Shown here: positions 23,124 to 32,813 of the stretch, one piece after another
Layout of the letters: each line of letters begins with the position of its first letter
How positions within the stretch are numbered: the stretch's first letter is position 1
NCBI GenBank assembly: GCA_002898775.1
Contig: BEHK01000008.1
Location: forward strand, 1 to 41,229
Direction of reading: 5' to 3'
DNA from: a bacterium HR08
Lineage (GTDB): Bacteria > Acidobacteriota > Blastocatellia > HR10
Length of the DNA stretch: 41,229 nucleotides
Notes under the pieces: model-generated
What the model was told of the DNA's origin: nothing
Databases searched by the model: none
Seen by the model: only the letters and a program-made list of their open reading frames with translations
Translations under genes and position numbers: made by a program

Positions 23124-24440
23124 ATGCCGGCGGAAGGACACAAGGGACTGGAAGCGCGGATCCTCGAACGGAGGGCGCGGGTGGTCGTCATGGGCTTGGG
23201 GCATGTGGGATTGCCGCTGGCGGTGGAGTTCGCGCGAGCGGGATTCCCGGTCACGGGACTGGAGGTGGATCCGCACCGCGTCGCTCGCCTTCAGCGTGGG
23301 GAGAGCTATGTGACCGACGTCGCCTCATCCGAGGTCGAAGCTCTTGTTCGAAATGGATGCTTCCGCGTGACCGGGGAGATGGAGGTGCTGGCCGAGGCGG
23401 AGTTGGTCTTCATCTGTGTGCCGACGCCCATGAGCAAGACGCGAGAGCCGGATCTGTCCTACGTCTGGCAGGCGAGTGAGACCGTAGCGCGCCACCTGCA
23501 TCGAGGGATGCTGATCGTCTTGGAGAGCACGACCTATCCGGGGACGACCGAGGAAGTGCTCTTGCCGCGCTTGCGCGCGACGGGTTTGGAGGTGGATCGG
23601 GATTTCTACCTGGCCTATTCCCCGGAGCGCATTGATCCGGGCAATCGGCGCTATCGGCTTCGGGACATCCCGAAACTTGTGGGTGGGGTGAGTCCACGAA
23701 GCGGGGACTTGGCGGCGCTGGCCTATCGGCAAATCATCTCGACGGTACACGTCGTCTCCTCGGCGCGGGTGGCTGAGATGGCGAAGCTTTTGGAGAATAC
23801 GTTTCGAGCCGTCAACATCGCCCTGGCCAATGAATTCGCCCTCATTTGTCGAGCCCTCGAGGTGGACGTGTGGGAGGTCATCGAGGCGGCGGCGACCAAG
23901 CCCTTCGGCTTCATGCCCTTCACGCCGGGACCGGGGATCGGGGGCGTGTGTCTTCCGGCGAATTCCGGGTATTTGGTGTGGAAAGCGCGGCGTCATGGCA
24001 TCGAGCCTCGACTCATCGGGGTGGCGGAGGAGATCAATCGGCGCATGCCGCATGTGGCCGTGGAGGTGATCGCCGAAGCGCTCAACGCGCGAGGGAAGCC
24101 GGTGAAGGGGACGCGGCTCTTGATTCTCGGCGTCGCGTACAAGCGCGAGGTCGGGGATGTGCGGGAATCTCCGGCGCTGACGATCATCGAGGAGTTGTGG
24201 CGGCGCGGCGCGCACGTGGTCTACGCGGACCCCTATGTCGAGGGCTTGGAGATCGGGGGACGGGGGGTGGAGCGCGTGCCCGTGAGCGCGGAGACGCTCG
24301 CAGCGTGTGAGGCCGCTGTGATTGTGACCGATCACATGGCCTTCGACTACCGGCTCATCGTCGAGCACGCGCCGCTGGTCGTGGACCTTCGGAATGCCAC
24401 GCGGGCTTTCGGCGCTCGCGCCAACGTGGTGCGGTTATGA
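23124..24440 (+). CDS. Nucleotide-sugar dehydrogenase (UDP-glucose/GDP-mannose dehydrogenase family)
   Basis: A 438-residue NAD-dependent enzyme that should oxidise a nucleotide-sugar hydroxymethyl to a carboxylate, giving an uronic acid for surface polysaccharide. The Rossmann signature VVVMGLGHVGLPLAVEFA (about 20-37) is near the N-terminus, with FICVPTPM (about 95-102) and ESTTYPGTTEEV after it. LLENTFRAVNIALANEFALI (about 228-247) is the conserved central helix. The nucleophile is Cys276 in PGPGIGGVCLPANSGYLVW. The normal GGHCIPVDPYYL reads GGVCLPANSGYL, so the substrate pocket is altered, most like the WbpA/UDP-GlcNAc branch but not typical. GGGGAGAG precedes the ATG. Its stop overlaps the phosphatase-fold gene (ATGA). 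Confidence 0.9.
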   Translation: MPAEGHKGLEARILERRARVVVMGLGHVGLPLAVEFARAGFPVTGLEVDPHRVARLQRGESYVTDVASSEVEALVRNGCFRVTGEMEVLAEAELVFICVPTPMSKTREPDLSYVWQASETVARHLHRGMLIVLESTTYPGTTEEVLLPRLRATGLEVDRDFYLAYSPERIDPGNRRYRLRDIPKLVGGVSPRSGDLAALAYRQIISTVHVVSSARVAEMAKLLENTFRAVNIALANEFALICRALEVDVWEVIEAAATKPFGFMPFTPGPGIGGVCLPANSGYLVWKARRHGIEPRLIGVAEEINRRMPHVAVEVIAEALNARGKPVKGTRLLILGVAYKREVGDVRESPALTIIEELWRRGAHVVYADPYVEGLEIGGRGVERVPVSAETLAACEAAVIVTDHMAFDYRLIVEHAPLVVDLRNATRAFGARANVVRL

Positions 24441-25966
24441 GAAGAGCCGTCGGTATCGGGCTTTTGATCAGCGTGTCCCTGCTGGTGTCGAGCGCGACGG
24501 CGGTGATTGTCCGATGGGGGAAGCCGCTGCGGCCGCGCCTTCACGGCCTTGAGGTGCGGGATCGCGATGCGGATGGGAGAGCGGATCAGTGGGAGTATCG
24601 CGTGGAGGGGGCCGGAGACGAGCGCTTGGTCTTGCAAGATGAGGATGGGGATGGACGCGCCGATCGGTTCCTCTTTTACCGGGCGGGGACGTTGGAGCAT
24701 GTGGTCGCGCGGTCCGTTTCGATGGGAGAGCCGATGCGGCATCTGGTGCTGTGTCTCGATGGCGTCCCCTTTGAGATCATGGCCGCCTTGTGGCGGGAGG
24801 GCCATTTTCGCGAATTCTTCCCCCCGCAGCGCGTGATCAGTACCTTCCCGGCCGATTCGGATGTCGCGCTCTCGGCGCTCTTGCATGCCCCGCCCCCGCC
24901 CGGATATGAGAATCGGTACTTCGATCGGCAGAGGAATCGCCTGAGCGGCGGCGTGCGCGTCACCTTGGCGCAAGAGCTGCCGTATCATCGTCGGCTCGAT
25001 TACGCGTTCCCGGGCCTGTTGCGCGGGCCGGCGTATCTCTTCCCGGAGAAAGCGTTCTTCGACGATTTGGCGCGCCTGCGCGCGCGATTTCGCGCCTCGC
25101 GAAAGCGCGTTTTCATCGCGCATCTCTCGACGACCGATGTTCTGTTCCACGTGCGCTCGCCCGAGCTGGTGAAGCGTCATCTGCTCGCGGTCGAGCAGGT
25201 TTTGCGTGAGCTGTTCTATGAGTCTCGCGGCGCGTTGGCGATCACGCTCTTCTCCGATCACGGGAACACGCTCTTCACCCGCGGGCGCATCGCGCTGGAG
25301 GAAGCGCTGCGCGCGGCGGGGTATCGGGTGGAAGCGCGCGTGCGTGATGCGCGGAGCGTCGTGATCCCCGGCTATGGCTTGATCGGCGCCGTCGCGCTCT
25401 ACGCGCCTCCGGAGGCGTGGGAGGAGATCTGCCGCATCGCGCGAGACCTCCCGGGCGTGGATTTGTGTATCTTCCGTGAGCGCCGACCGGAGGTACCGCG
25501 GGCAACTCCGGTGGTCGTCGTCGAAAGCCGGGAGGGGCGCGCGCGCCTCCTGTTTGATCCGGCGCGCCGGGCGTTCCGATACGAGGCTGTGCGCGGCGAT
25601 CCCCTGCGGCTCCGCTCCCTCTGGGACACCCTCCAGCGGGAGGGGAAGGGGTATCCCGATGGCTTCATCGCACAGGAGGTCTTATTCGAGGCGACGACCG
25701 AGCATATCTATCCGGACGTCGTGCGCCGCATATATGAGGCGATGGCCGATGGTCAGGTGGAGAACCCCGCCGATCTCCTGCTCAGTTTAGAGGATGGGTA
25801 TTACTTCGGCAGTCGGCGCTTCGATTGGTTCGTCCGGCTGCGCAGCACGCACGGGAGTCTCACGCAGCGCTCTTCGACGGGATTCCTCATGTCCACGGAC
25901 GTGCGCTTGGCGCATCCGCTGGCGGCTCGGGAGGTCCTTTCCGAGAGCGGGCTCGATCGCCCATGA
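24437..25966 (+). CDS. Exported alkaline-phosphatase-fold protein with N-terminal EF-hand-like loops
   Basis: A 509-residue protein with a signal peptide or anchor (about residues 4-24). Two Asp-rich calcium loops follow, DRDADGRADQWEY (about 42-54) and DEDGDGRADRFLFY (68-81). The rest has the plan of the alkaline phosphatase superfamily: HLVLCLDGVPFE (about 102-113) supplies the first metal Asp, VISTFPADSDVALSALL (about 133-149) has a candidate nucleophile Ser or Thr, LSTTDVLFH (about 230-238) supplies Asp and His, and FSDHGN (272-277) is a standard metal site. Relatives are phosphodiesterases, phosphatases and sugar phosphotransferases. The four-base overlap with the nucleotide-sugar dehydrogenase suggests work on a cell-surface glycan or its phosphate. 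The exact reaction is unknown. Confidence 0.72.
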   Translation: MRRAVGIGLLISVSLLVSSATAVIVRWGKPLRPRLHGLEVRDRDADGRADQWEYRVEGAGDERLVLQDEDGDGRADRFLFYRAGTLEHVVARSVSMGEPMRHLVLCLDGVPFEIMAALWREGHFREFFPPQRVISTFPADSDVALSALLHAPPPPGYENRYFDRQRNRLSGGVRVTLAQELPYHRRLDYAFPGLLRGPAYLFPEKAFFDDLARLRARFRASRKRVFIAHLSTTDVLFHVRSPELVKRHLLAVEQVLRELFYESRGALAITLFSDHGNTLFTRGRIALEEALRAAGYRVEARVRDARSVVIPGYGLIGAVALYAPPEAWEEICRIARDLPGVDLCIFRERRPEVPRATPVVVVESREGRARLLFDPARRAFRYEAVRGDPLRLRSLWDTLQREGKGYPDGFIAQEVLFEATTEHIYPDVVRRIYEAMADGQVENPADLLLSLEDGYYFGSRRFDWFVRLRSTHGSLTQRSSTGFLMSTDVRLAHPLAAREVLSESGLDRP

Positions 25967-25999
25967 GCACCGCGCGGAGCGTCGGATCGCGCCCCGTCA

Positions 26000-26008
26000 T
26001 GATATAAT
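26000..26008 (+). promoter_or_regulatory. Extended -10 promoter of the HExxH protein gene
   Basis: TGATATAAT (26000-26008) is the same extended -10 seen at 23063. The RNA would start near 26015, three bases before the ATG at 26018, suggesting an almost leaderless messenger. Confidence 0.5.
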
Positions 26009-26017
26009 GAGCCTCGG

Positions 26018-26680
26018 ATGCGGCCGAGATTTGAAGCCGGACATTTGCGGATGATCGAACACGCGCGCCGTCAGGCCGAACGTCTGGTGTGGGGGTTTTA
26101 TGCGCTCTCCGAGCGCGAGGGCGAGCGCATCCACTATGAGGTGAAGACGTTGCGCGATCTGCTCCCTGAGGAAGTGACCGACGAAGCGCTCGCGCATCTG
26201 GTCTGTTATGATTTCGTGCGGCGCGTGGGGTCTCACGTCCTTCAGCGCTACGAGCTGTATCGCATTTGCCTGCAGGACCATCGGCTGCTGGAAGCCGCGC
26301 GCGCGTTGCCTCGCCCGCTCGGTCTCCGCGCCTTGCTGCTGTACGTCCTCACGCATGAGCTCGTGCATGTCGTTCGGTTCGCCCAGAAGCTTCAACGAAT
26401 AGACCTTCCGCCGGATGAGCGGGCGGCCGAGGAAGCGGCGGTCGAGCGGACAACGTGGAAGGTCCTCGCGCGCGTGCGCGCGCATCCCATGGAGCAGTTG
26501 CGCGACTTCCTCTCATCGAGGGCGGGATCGGTCGTGGGAGCGGACGCCTGTCTCGCCTATCCGAGCGTGCCCCCACTCCGCGATCGGACGATCTCGGAGG
26601 CGCGCCTCCCCGTCTCCGCTCACGCGTGCGATCTCCTGTCGGAGGCCTTCGATCCGCGCAGCGCATCTGGTGAGCGCTGA
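26018..26680 (+). CDS. Putative zinc metallopeptidase-like protein (HExxH)
   Basis: A 220-residue cytosolic protein. The only clear motif is HELVH (residues 113-117) on a helix that begins LLLYVLTHELVHVVRFAQ, a standard zinc-binding HExxH. A run of glutamates about 20-30 residues later (ERAAEEAAVE, 134-143) could supply the third ligand, as in gluzincins. The rest is helical, and the last 50 residues look disordered. It has no signal peptide. The ATG at 26018 has no ribosome site, and the promoter just upstream implies a leaderless message. The next ATG, at 26051, would remove the first 11 residues. It is convergent with ftsZ, 98 bases apart. A protease role is inferred from the motif only. 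Confidence 0.7.
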   Translation: MRPRFEAGHLRMIEHARRQAERLVWGFYALSEREGERIHYEVKTLRDLLPEEVTDEALAHLVCYDFVRRVGSHVLQRYELYRICLQDHRLLEAARALPRPLGLRALLLYVLTHELVHVVRFAQKLQRIDLPPDERAAEEAAVERTTWKVLARVRAHPMEQLRDFLSSRAGSVVGADACLAYPSVPPLRDRTISEARLPVSAHACDLLSEAFDPRSASGER

Positions 26681-26778
26681 GAGAATCCCTCCTGGGGCCG
26701 CCCTTCTGCCGAGCGGCTTCCCGAAGGGAGCACGCGGAGACCTATATGCCGTGAAGCCTTCTGACACGCCCTCAGAAC

Positions 26779-27915
26779 CTAATCGGCTCGCCTCCTGATG
26801 AAGGTCGGGACGTCCAGGTCCTGAGGCGCGCGCGGCGGAACTCCCGCATCCGGAGGTGGGGGCATCGGTCCCGTCACACGCGTGGGCGCACCCCTGGGCT
26901 CGATCGTCGGTGGGCGTTCGGCCTCGTGCTCAAATCCGGTGGCGATGACGGTGATCCGCATCTCATTGCGGATGTTCTCGTCAATCACAGCGCCGAAGAG
27001 GATGTTCGCGTCCTCATGAGCGATCTCGCGGATCAGGGTGATGGATTGATTGATCTCGTGCAGCGTGATGTCCGGGCCTCCGGTCACATTGATGAGGACG
27101 CCGCGGGCGCCTTGAATGGACGTCTCCTCCAGAAGCGGGCTGGAGATGGCGCGTTTCGCCGCGTCGAGCGCCTTGTTCTCCCCGGTCCCGTATCCGATGC
27201 CCATCAGGGCTTTGCCCATGCCGCTCATGACCGTCCGGACGTCGGCGAAGTCGAGATTGATGAGCCCGGGGACGGTGATCAGGTCGGAGATGCCTTGTAC
27301 GGCCTGCCGCAGGACATCGTCGGCGAGCCGGAAGGCTTCGGTGAAGGGCATGGTGCGATCCGCGATGCTCAGGAGCCGCTCGTTGGGGATCGTGATGAGC
27401 GTGTCCACGCATTCGCGCAGCTCACGCAATCCCTGTTCGGCCACCTGCATCCGTCGGCGTCCTTCGAAGTGAAAGGGCTTGGTGACGACGGCCACCGTGA
27501 GAGCGCCCACTTCGACGGCCAAGCTGGCGATGATCGGCGCGGCGCCCGTTCCCGTCCCTCCACCTAATCCGGCGGTGATGAAGACCATGTCGGCGCCCTC
27601 GACCAGCTCCAGGATCTTCTCCGTATCCTCCAGTGCGGCCTGTCGCCCCACCTCGGGATTCGCGCCGGCGCCCAGCCCTTTGGTCAATTTGGCGCCGAGC
27701 TGAATCTTAATTGGAGCCTTCGACGTCTTCAGGGCCTGCAGATCGGTATTGGCCGCGATGAACTGCACGCCCTCGACGCCCGCTTCGATCATGTGGTTGA
27801 TCGCGTTTCCACCACCCCCACCCACGCCGATGACTTTGATCACGGCTCCGTTGGTGGCCTCATCGGCGAAGTCAATCCTCAAGTTGCTCACGAGCTCTTT
27901 GGTCTCCGCGTGCAT
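26779..27915 (-). CDS. ftsZ: Cell division protein FtsZ
   Basis: A 378-residue tubulin-like GTPase that forms the division ring. The GTP-binding signature GGGTGTG is at 118-124, NTDLQAL at about 56-62, and the T7 loop NLDFAD (220-225) carries the catalytic Asp. A short proline-rich linker (about 330-360) leads to the C-terminal peptide [11 protein letters not shown] (about 366-376), which binds FtsA and other partners. It starts at the ATG at 27915 with the strong site AAGGAGGTGA six bases upstream, well placed for high expression, 46 bases after the ftsA stop. It is the last gene of the division cluster. Confidence 0.98.
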   Translation of the reverse strand: MHAETKELVSNLRIDFADEATNGAVIKVIGVGGGGGNAINHMIEAGVEGVQFIAANTDLQALKTSKAPIKIQLGAKLTKGLGAGANPEVGRQAALEDTEKILELVEGADMVFITAGLGGGTGTGAAPIIASLAVEVGALTVAVVTKPFHFEGRRRMQVAEQGLRELRECVDTLITIPNERLLSIADRTMPFTEAFRLADDVLRQAVQGISDLITVPGLINLDFADVRTVMSGMGKALMGIGYGTGENKALDAAKRAISSPLLEETSIQGARGVLINVTGGPDITLHEINQSITLIREIAHEDANILFGAVIDENIRNEMRITVIATGFEHEAERPPTIEPRGAPTRVTGPMPPPPDAGVPPRAPQDLDVPTFIRRRAD

Positions 27916-27961
27916 CTTCTCACCTCCTTCGAGAATGTCCTTCCGGCCCTCCGATCGAGGG

Positions 27962-29203
27962 TCAGAAGAGATTCGCCAGCCAGCTCCGGACGCGGGCGGC
28001 CGTGCGCGAGATCGCTCCGGGCGAGGCGGCCGCGCGATAATATCGGCCCAGGCGGCCGCGATGAGCGATCACCACCAAGCCGATCGCCGTCGTGTAGAGC
28101 GGGCTGTTGGTTTCCTCCGAGAGTCCGGTCACGCCCAGGGGGTATCCCAGGCGCGTGGGATGATCGAAGATCTGCTCGGCCAGATCGGTCAGCCCTTGCA
28201 GCAAGGCCCCGCCGCCGGTCAGGATGACGCCGCTCGACAGCTCGCGCTCAAATCCGGCGCGTTTGATCTCTTCGGCGACGTGACCGAGGAGTTCCTCGGC
28301 GCGCGGTTGCAGGATCTCGCACAGGAGCTGTCGCGAGAGCGCGCGCGGCGGACGCCGACCGACGCTCGGGACCTCGATCGTCTCATCCTTGTCGGTGGCG
28401 AGCGCCGGCAGGACGCATCCGTAGGTCCGCTTGATGCGCTCGGCCTCGGGAATCGGCGTGCGCAGGCCGAAGGCGATGTCGTTGGTGAAGTGAGACCCCC
28501 CGAAGGGGAAGATCGCCGTGTGTTGCACCGCGCCGCGTTGGTAAATGGCGAGGCTCGTCGTCTCGCCTCCGATGTTGATGACCGCCGAGCCGTATTCCCG
28601 CTCATCATCGGTGAGCGTGGCCTCGGCGGCGGCCACCGGTTCCAACACGATGTCGGCCACGAGCAGGCCGGCGCGATTCACGGCGCTGATGATGTTCTGC
28701 CGCACCGTGATGGGGCCGGTGATGATGTGCACGGCCACCTCCAGGCGCGTGCCGAGCATGTCGAGGGGATCGCTGATGCCATCCTGCCCGTCAATGATGT
28801 ACTCCTGCGGCTGGACGTCAATGATCTCATGTCCGCCCGGGAGGGTGACGACGCAGGCCGTCTCGATCACGCGCTTGATGTCGGCGCGCGTGATCCGCCG
28901 ATCTGCGCTCGTGATGGCGATGATCCCACGATTGTTGAGCCCGCGCAACAGCGTCCCCGACATGCTCACGTGCACCGATTCGGCGATGAGCCCCGACATG
29001 CGTTCGGCCTCCTCCACGGCGCGCCGAATCGGTTCCGCCGCCGCATCCGGGTTCACGATGACGCCCTTGCGCAGGCCTCGGGATTCCGCCGTTCCGACCC
29101 CCATGATCTCCAGCCGACCGTCATCGTTGACTTCGGCGATGACGGCCGTCGTCCGCGTGGTGCCGATATCGAGTCCAACGACGTGCGTCTCCTGTCTGGC
29201 CAT
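27962..29203 (-). CDS. ftsA: Cell division protein FtsA
   Basis: A 413-residue actin-like ATPase that anchors FtsZ to the inner membrane. The first phosphate loop, [18 protein letters not shown], is at about 8-25. The 1C/SHS2 domain follows (about 85-165, [15 protein letters not shown]). [16 protein letters not shown] (about 205-220) and [20 protein letters not shown] (about 315-334) are the other nucleotide motifs. The last residues, [10 protein letters not shown], are the amphipathic helix that enters the membrane. GAGGTGA precedes the ATG at 29203. The gene starts three bases after ftsQ stops. Confidence 0.97.
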   Translation of the reverse strand: MARQETHVVGLDIGTTRTTAVIAEVNDDGRLEIMGVGTAESRGLRKGVIVNPDAAAEPIRRAVEEAERMSGLIAESVHVSMSGTLLRGLNNRGIIAITSADRRITRADIKRVIETACVVTLPGGHEIIDVQPQEYIIDGQDGISDPLDMLGTRLEVAVHIITGPITVRQNIISAVNRAGLLVADIVLEPVAAAEATLTDDEREYGSAVINIGGETTSLAIYQRGAVQHTAIFPFGGSHFTNDIAFGLRTPIPEAERIKRTYGCVLPALATDKDETIEVPSVGRRPPRALSRQLLCEILQPRAEELLGHVAEEIKRAGFERELSSGVILTGGGALLQGLTDLAEQIFDHPTRLGYPLGVTGLSEETNSPLYTTAIGLVVIAHRGRLGRYYRAAASPGAISRTAARVRSWLANLF

Positions 29204-29206
29204 AGG

Positions 29207-30238
29207 TCACCTCGCTCGTGTCGGTTGAGATATCGCTCGCCCTCGCGTTCGCCCCTGAAGGGCTCTCGCCTCGCGCGATTGCGCGGGCGCCGAAGCGCGT
29301 CGCGGCTCGGGGAGTCGAACCACGATGCGCGCGGGTTGCGAGACGTCAACGTAGCTGATCGTCGCATCCTCTTGCAGAAGTTCCGCCGTCGGCGCGACGC
29401 CCAGGCGCCGCAGTTCCGCCGCGTCTTGCTTCTTCACCGCGCTCAGGATCTGCAGGCTCAGCTCGAAGCGCCGCCGGAAATCCCGATCGCCCAGATGGAT
29501 CCACGTCATGGGGCTCTCGGTGAGATTCACCGTGACGTTCTTCAGATCGCGGATGTTCACCTGATCCACACGATCCCAATAGCTCGGCGCCGGCGCGCTC
29601 AGCTCCTTCTGGAGCTGGAGGTAGAGCGCCACGCGCTGCTGATTCTCGGCCACCGCCAGATCCGACTCTTCCTCGTTCCAGCCGACCAGCAGCGGGAGCG
29701 TGCGCGATCCGAGCAGATGGAAGTCGCCGATGATCGCGCCCTCCTCGTCCACGCACACGAGCGCCCCCTTCCTTTGCACGAGCGCGACGGGCGCGCGCTC
29801 GTGCACGCGCACGCGCAGTTCATCGGGTAGGACGCGCGTGATCTCCACATCCTTGATGAGGGGATGCTGCCGCAACTCGGCGCGGAGCGCGCGCAGGTCA
29901 GCGCGCAGCACGCCCTCTGGGGTCGCGCGGTGGATGATCGTCTCGATCTCTCGGGTCGCGACCCGCTCCGCGCCCGTGATCCGAATGGTCTTCACGTGAA
30001 ATGCTGAGGCGTTCATGAACGCCTGAGCGGCGAAGCCGCAGGCGCCCAGTCCGGCCAGCAGCAGGAGCGCGCGAGGGACGATCCGCAGCCGTTCGCGCAG
30101 CCGCAGGCTCGCGGCGCGCGTCGTTCGCTCCGATTCGCGCCCGAGATCGCCGGCGAGTCGCGCCCGGCGCGCGCCGCGGCCTCGCGGCCGGCGCGCCCGC
30201 GGCACGACGACTTGGTTCACGCGCGTGAGCATGATCAT
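29207..30238 (-). CDS. ftsQ: Cell division protein FtsQ
   Basis: A 343-residue bitopic membrane protein that bridges early and late divisome proteins. A long, Arg-rich cytosolic tail (1-50) precedes one helix (about 53-72, [18 protein letters not shown]). The periplasmic POTRA domain starts [22 protein letters not shown] (about 78-100), and the beta domain follows. The tail after about 305 is low in complexity and basic, longer than usual. The ATG at 30238 overlaps the murC stop by four bases. ATG 30232 is also possible and has a better-spaced GGAG. Confidence 0.92.
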   Translation of the reverse strand: MIMLTRVNQVVVPRARRPRGRGARRARLAGDLGRESERTTRAASLRLRERLRIVPRALLLLAGLGACGFAAQAFMNASAFHVKTIRITGAERVATREIETIIHRATPEGVLRADLRALRAELRQHPLIKDVEITRVLPDELRVRVHERAPVALVQRKGALVCVDEEGAIIGDFHLLGSRTLPLLVGWNEEESDLAVAENQQRVALYLQLQKELSAPAPSYWDRVDQVNIRDLKNVTVNLTESPMTWIHLGDRDFRRRFELSLQILSAVKKQDAAELRRLGVAPTAELLQEDATISYVDVSQPARIVVRLPEPRRASAPAQSREARALQGRTRGRAISQPTRAR

Positions 30239-31644
30239 CTCTCCTGAGCTGTGGTCTCTGACCGTCGCGGGGGGGACTCCTGAAGGGCGATCACCAACCG
30301 ATCGGCCGCCTGCGTGACGTTGCCCGCACCGAGCGTCAGCAGCAAGTCCCCCGGACGGAGGACGGCGCGCGTGGCGGCGATGGCCGCCTCCAGATCGCCC
30401 ACGTACTGCGCCTGCCGATGCCCGAACTCCCGAAGCCGCTCGACGAGCCGTTCGGCCGTGATCCCCTCGATCGGATCCTCTCCCGCGGCGTAAATGTCGG
30501 TGACGAGGACGACGTCGGCGTCATAGAACGCGCGCGCGAAGTCATCCAGCAGTCGCTGCGTCCGCGTGTACCGGTGCGGTTGGAAGAGGACGACCACGCG
30601 CCGCCCCGAGAGTCGCGCCGTCGCGAGCGTCGCTTTGATCTCCGTCGGATGATGACCGTAATCGTCCACGACGAGCACGCCGCCCGCTTCCCCTTTCGCT
30701 TGGAAGCGGCGATCCACGCCGCGGAAATCGGCGAGCGCAGCGGCGATCGTCTCAAAGGGGATCTCCAGATCGAGCCCCACCGCACAGGCGGCCAGCGCGT
30801 TCTCCACATTGTGCATCCCGGAGAGGTTCATGCGCGCGCGCCCGAGCACCGCCCCGCGCCATCGCACCGTGAACGTCGTGTGGAAACAATCGGGCATCTC
30901 GATCTCCGTGGCCGAGATCTCCGATTGCGAGGAGAGGCCGTAGGTGATCACCTTCCTCGTGATGCGCGGCAAAATCGCCTGCACGTTCTCGTCGTCCAGG
31001 CAGACGATGACCGAACCGTAGAAGGGCACGCGGTTGGCGAATTCGACGAAGGCGTCGCGCAGCTCCATGAGATCAGCGTAGTGATCCAGATGCTCGCGAT
31101 CAATGTTCGTGATGACGGCGAATGTGGGCGAGAGCTTCAGAAACGAGCGATCGCTCTCGTCGGCCTCGACGACCATGAAATCGCCGCGGCCGAGCTTGGC
31201 ATGGCTGTCAATGGCGCGCAGCCGTCCGCCGACGACGATCGTCGGGTCTAAATCGGCGTGCGCGAGCACGGTGGCGATCATGGAGGTCGTCGTCGTCTTC
31301 CCGTGCGATCCGGCCACGGCGATGCTGTACTTCAAGCGCATCAGTTCGGCCAGCATCTCCGCGCGGGGGATGACAGGGATCTGTCGCGCGCGCGCCGCCA
31401 CCAGTTCGGGATTCTCCGGGCGAACGGCCGTGGAGTAGACGACGACGTCCGCTTCGCCGATGTTCTCCGCGCGGTGGCCGATGGCGATGCGCGCCCCGAG
31501 TCGTTGCAGGCGTTCCACAATGGGCGACATGCGCAGATCCGATCCCGAGACGCGATAGCCGAGATTGAGCAGCAGCTCGGCGATGCCGCTCATGCCCGCG
31601 CCTCCGATGCCCACCAGATGAATCGTGCGAATACGTCTCAGCAT
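30235..31644 (-). CDS. murC: UDP-N-acetylmuramate--L-alanine ligase
   Basis: A 469-residue cytosolic ATP-dependent ligase that adds L-alanine to UDP-MurNAc, the first peptide step. The N-terminal [20 protein letters not shown] (11-30) is the substrate Rossmann motif. SHGKTTTT (113-120) is the ATP loop. [14 protein letters not shown] (about 180-193) and [10 protein letters not shown] (about 325-334) are Mur-ligase signatures. The length is normal. AAGGAGC precedes the ATG at 31644, which overlaps the murG stop by seven bases. Confidence 0.97.
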   Translation of the reverse strand: MLRRIRTIHLVGIGGAGMSGIAELLLNLGYRVSGSDLRMSPIVERLQRLGARIAIGHRAENIGEADVVVYSTAVRPENPELVAARARQIPVIPRAEMLAELMRLKYSIAVAGSHGKTTTTSMIATVLAHADLDPTIVVGGRLRAIDSHAKLGRGDFMVVEADESDRSFLKLSPTFAVITNIDREHLDHYADLMELRDAFVEFANRVPFYGSVIVCLDDENVQAILPRITRKVITYGLSSQSEISATEIEMPDCFHTTFTVRWRGAVLGRARMNLSGMHNVENALAACAVGLDLEIPFETIAAALADFRGVDRRFQAKGEAGGVLVVDDYGHHPTEIKATLATARLSGRRVVVLFQPHRYTRTQRLLDDFARAFYDADVVLVTDIYAAGEDPIEGITAERLVERLREFGHRQAQYVGDLEAAIAATRAVLRPGDLLLTLGAGNVTQAADRLVIALQESPPRRSETTAQER

Positions 31645-32813
31645 CGCTGCTCCTTTGCGCGCCGCAGTGGCCGGCGTTCGCCTCGGATCGTCTTCTGGCG
31701 AGAGGCCACCTCGCAGGCGAGCGCCACGAGAGCCTCCGTCGCCTCCGGCCGCGCGCGCTGGCGCATGCGTTCGGCCATCGCCTCCAGTTGCGCCGTGTCC
31801 TCCAAAAGCTCGCGCATCATCTCGGCCAAGCGCTCGGGCGTCGCCTCGGCTTGCAGCACGCAGCGCGCCGCGCCGGCGCGCTCCACGGCCTCCGCATTCT
31901 TGCGCTGATGGTCATCGGCCGCCGTCGGCAGCGGGATCAAGATCGCCGGCTTTCCAGCCGCCGCCAACTCGGCCAGCGTCATCGCCCCAGCGCGGCAGAT
32001 GACCAGATCGGCGCGCGCCATCTCCTCGGCCATGCGCTCGATGAAGGGCAGAACCGTGACGCGCTCCTGCAGGCCGGCTCGCTCGTACGCCGCGCGCACC
32101 CACGCGAAGTCGCGCGCCCCCGTCTGATGCGTCGCCGTGATCTGGAGCGGCGATCCGCGCTCTCGTACGATCGCCAGGAGTCGCGGCAGGGCGTCCACCA
32201 GGCGTTCGTTGAGCGCGCGCGATCCTTGGCTGCCGCCGAAGATGAGCAGGTGGCGCGCCGGACTCTGCCGCCGACGCTCGCGCGCCAGATCGGGGGTGGT
32301 GAAGAATTCCGGCCGAACGGGATTGCCCGTCACGCGCGCCTTCGCCCCGAAGACGCGCGCGGCTTCGGGGAAGGCCACGGCCACTGCGCTCACCCACGGC
32401 GCGAGGACGCGGTTGGTGAACCCCGGAGCGGCGTTCGGTTCGAGGATAAGCGTCGGGATGCCCATGAGCGCCGCCATGAGCACAACGGGGCCGGAGGTGT
32501 ATCCCCCGATGCCGATGACCACATCGGGACGGCGCCGGCGCAGGATGCGCCAGGACTGCCACAAACTCTTCGGGACGAGCCAGAGCAGGGTCAGAAGCGC
32601 TTGTCGCCACCCCACGCGCTTCAAGCCCGCGATCTCGATCCGCTCCAGCGCGAATCCCGCGCGCGGCACCATCGTCGCCTCTACTCCGCGAGCCGTCCCC
32701 ACGAACGTCACCTCCGTCGCCGGATCGCGCCGCCGAAAAGCCTCGGCGATGGCGAGCCCGGGGAAGAGATGCCCGCCCGTCCCGCTCGCGGCGATCAGCA
32801 CTCTACACATCAT
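31638..32813 (-). CDS. murG: Lipid II synthase MurG (GlcNAc transferase)
   Basis: A 391-residue membrane-associated GT28 glycosyltransferase that turns lipid I into lipid II with UDP-GlcNAc. The N-terminal glycine loop [15 protein letters not shown] (10-24) stands for the usual [20 protein letters not shown] (about 100-113) is the second G loop. [12 protein letters not shown] (about 192-203) and [24 protein letters not shown] (about 272-295) form the donor site. An ATG pair at 32813/32810 begins inside the end of ftsW. GAGG is four bases upstream. Confidence 0.97.
   Translation of the reverse strand: MMCRVLIAASGTGGHLFPGLAIAEAFRRRDPATEVTFVGTARGVEATMVPRAGFALERIEIAGLKRVGWRQALLTLLWLVPKSLWQSWRILRRRRPDVVIGIGGYTSGPVVLMAALMGIPTLILEPNAAPGFTNRVLAPWVSAVAVAFPEAARVFGAKARVTGNPVRPEFFTTPDLARERRRQSPARHLLIFGGSQGSRALNERLVDALPRLLAIVRERGSPLQITATHQTGARDFAWVRAAYERAGLQERVTVLPFIERMAEEMARADLVICRAGAMTLAELAAAGKPAILIPLPTAADDHQRKNAEAVERAGAARCVLQAEATPERLAEMMRELLEDTAQLEAMAERMRQRARPEATEALVALACEVASRQKTIRGERRPLRRAKEQRC

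Noticed and set aside
26681-26778. Possible terminator hairpin between the HExxH gene and ftsZ (GGGGCCGC with a bulged partner)
   Set aside because: The stem has a bulge and no T-run, so it is too weak to call.
27749-29830. A 693-codon plus-strand open frame opposite ftsA and ftsQ
   Set aside because: It is an antisense shadow of well-identified genes. Its residues are rich in Arg, Asp, Gly and His, with no domain, which is typical of GC-rich complements.
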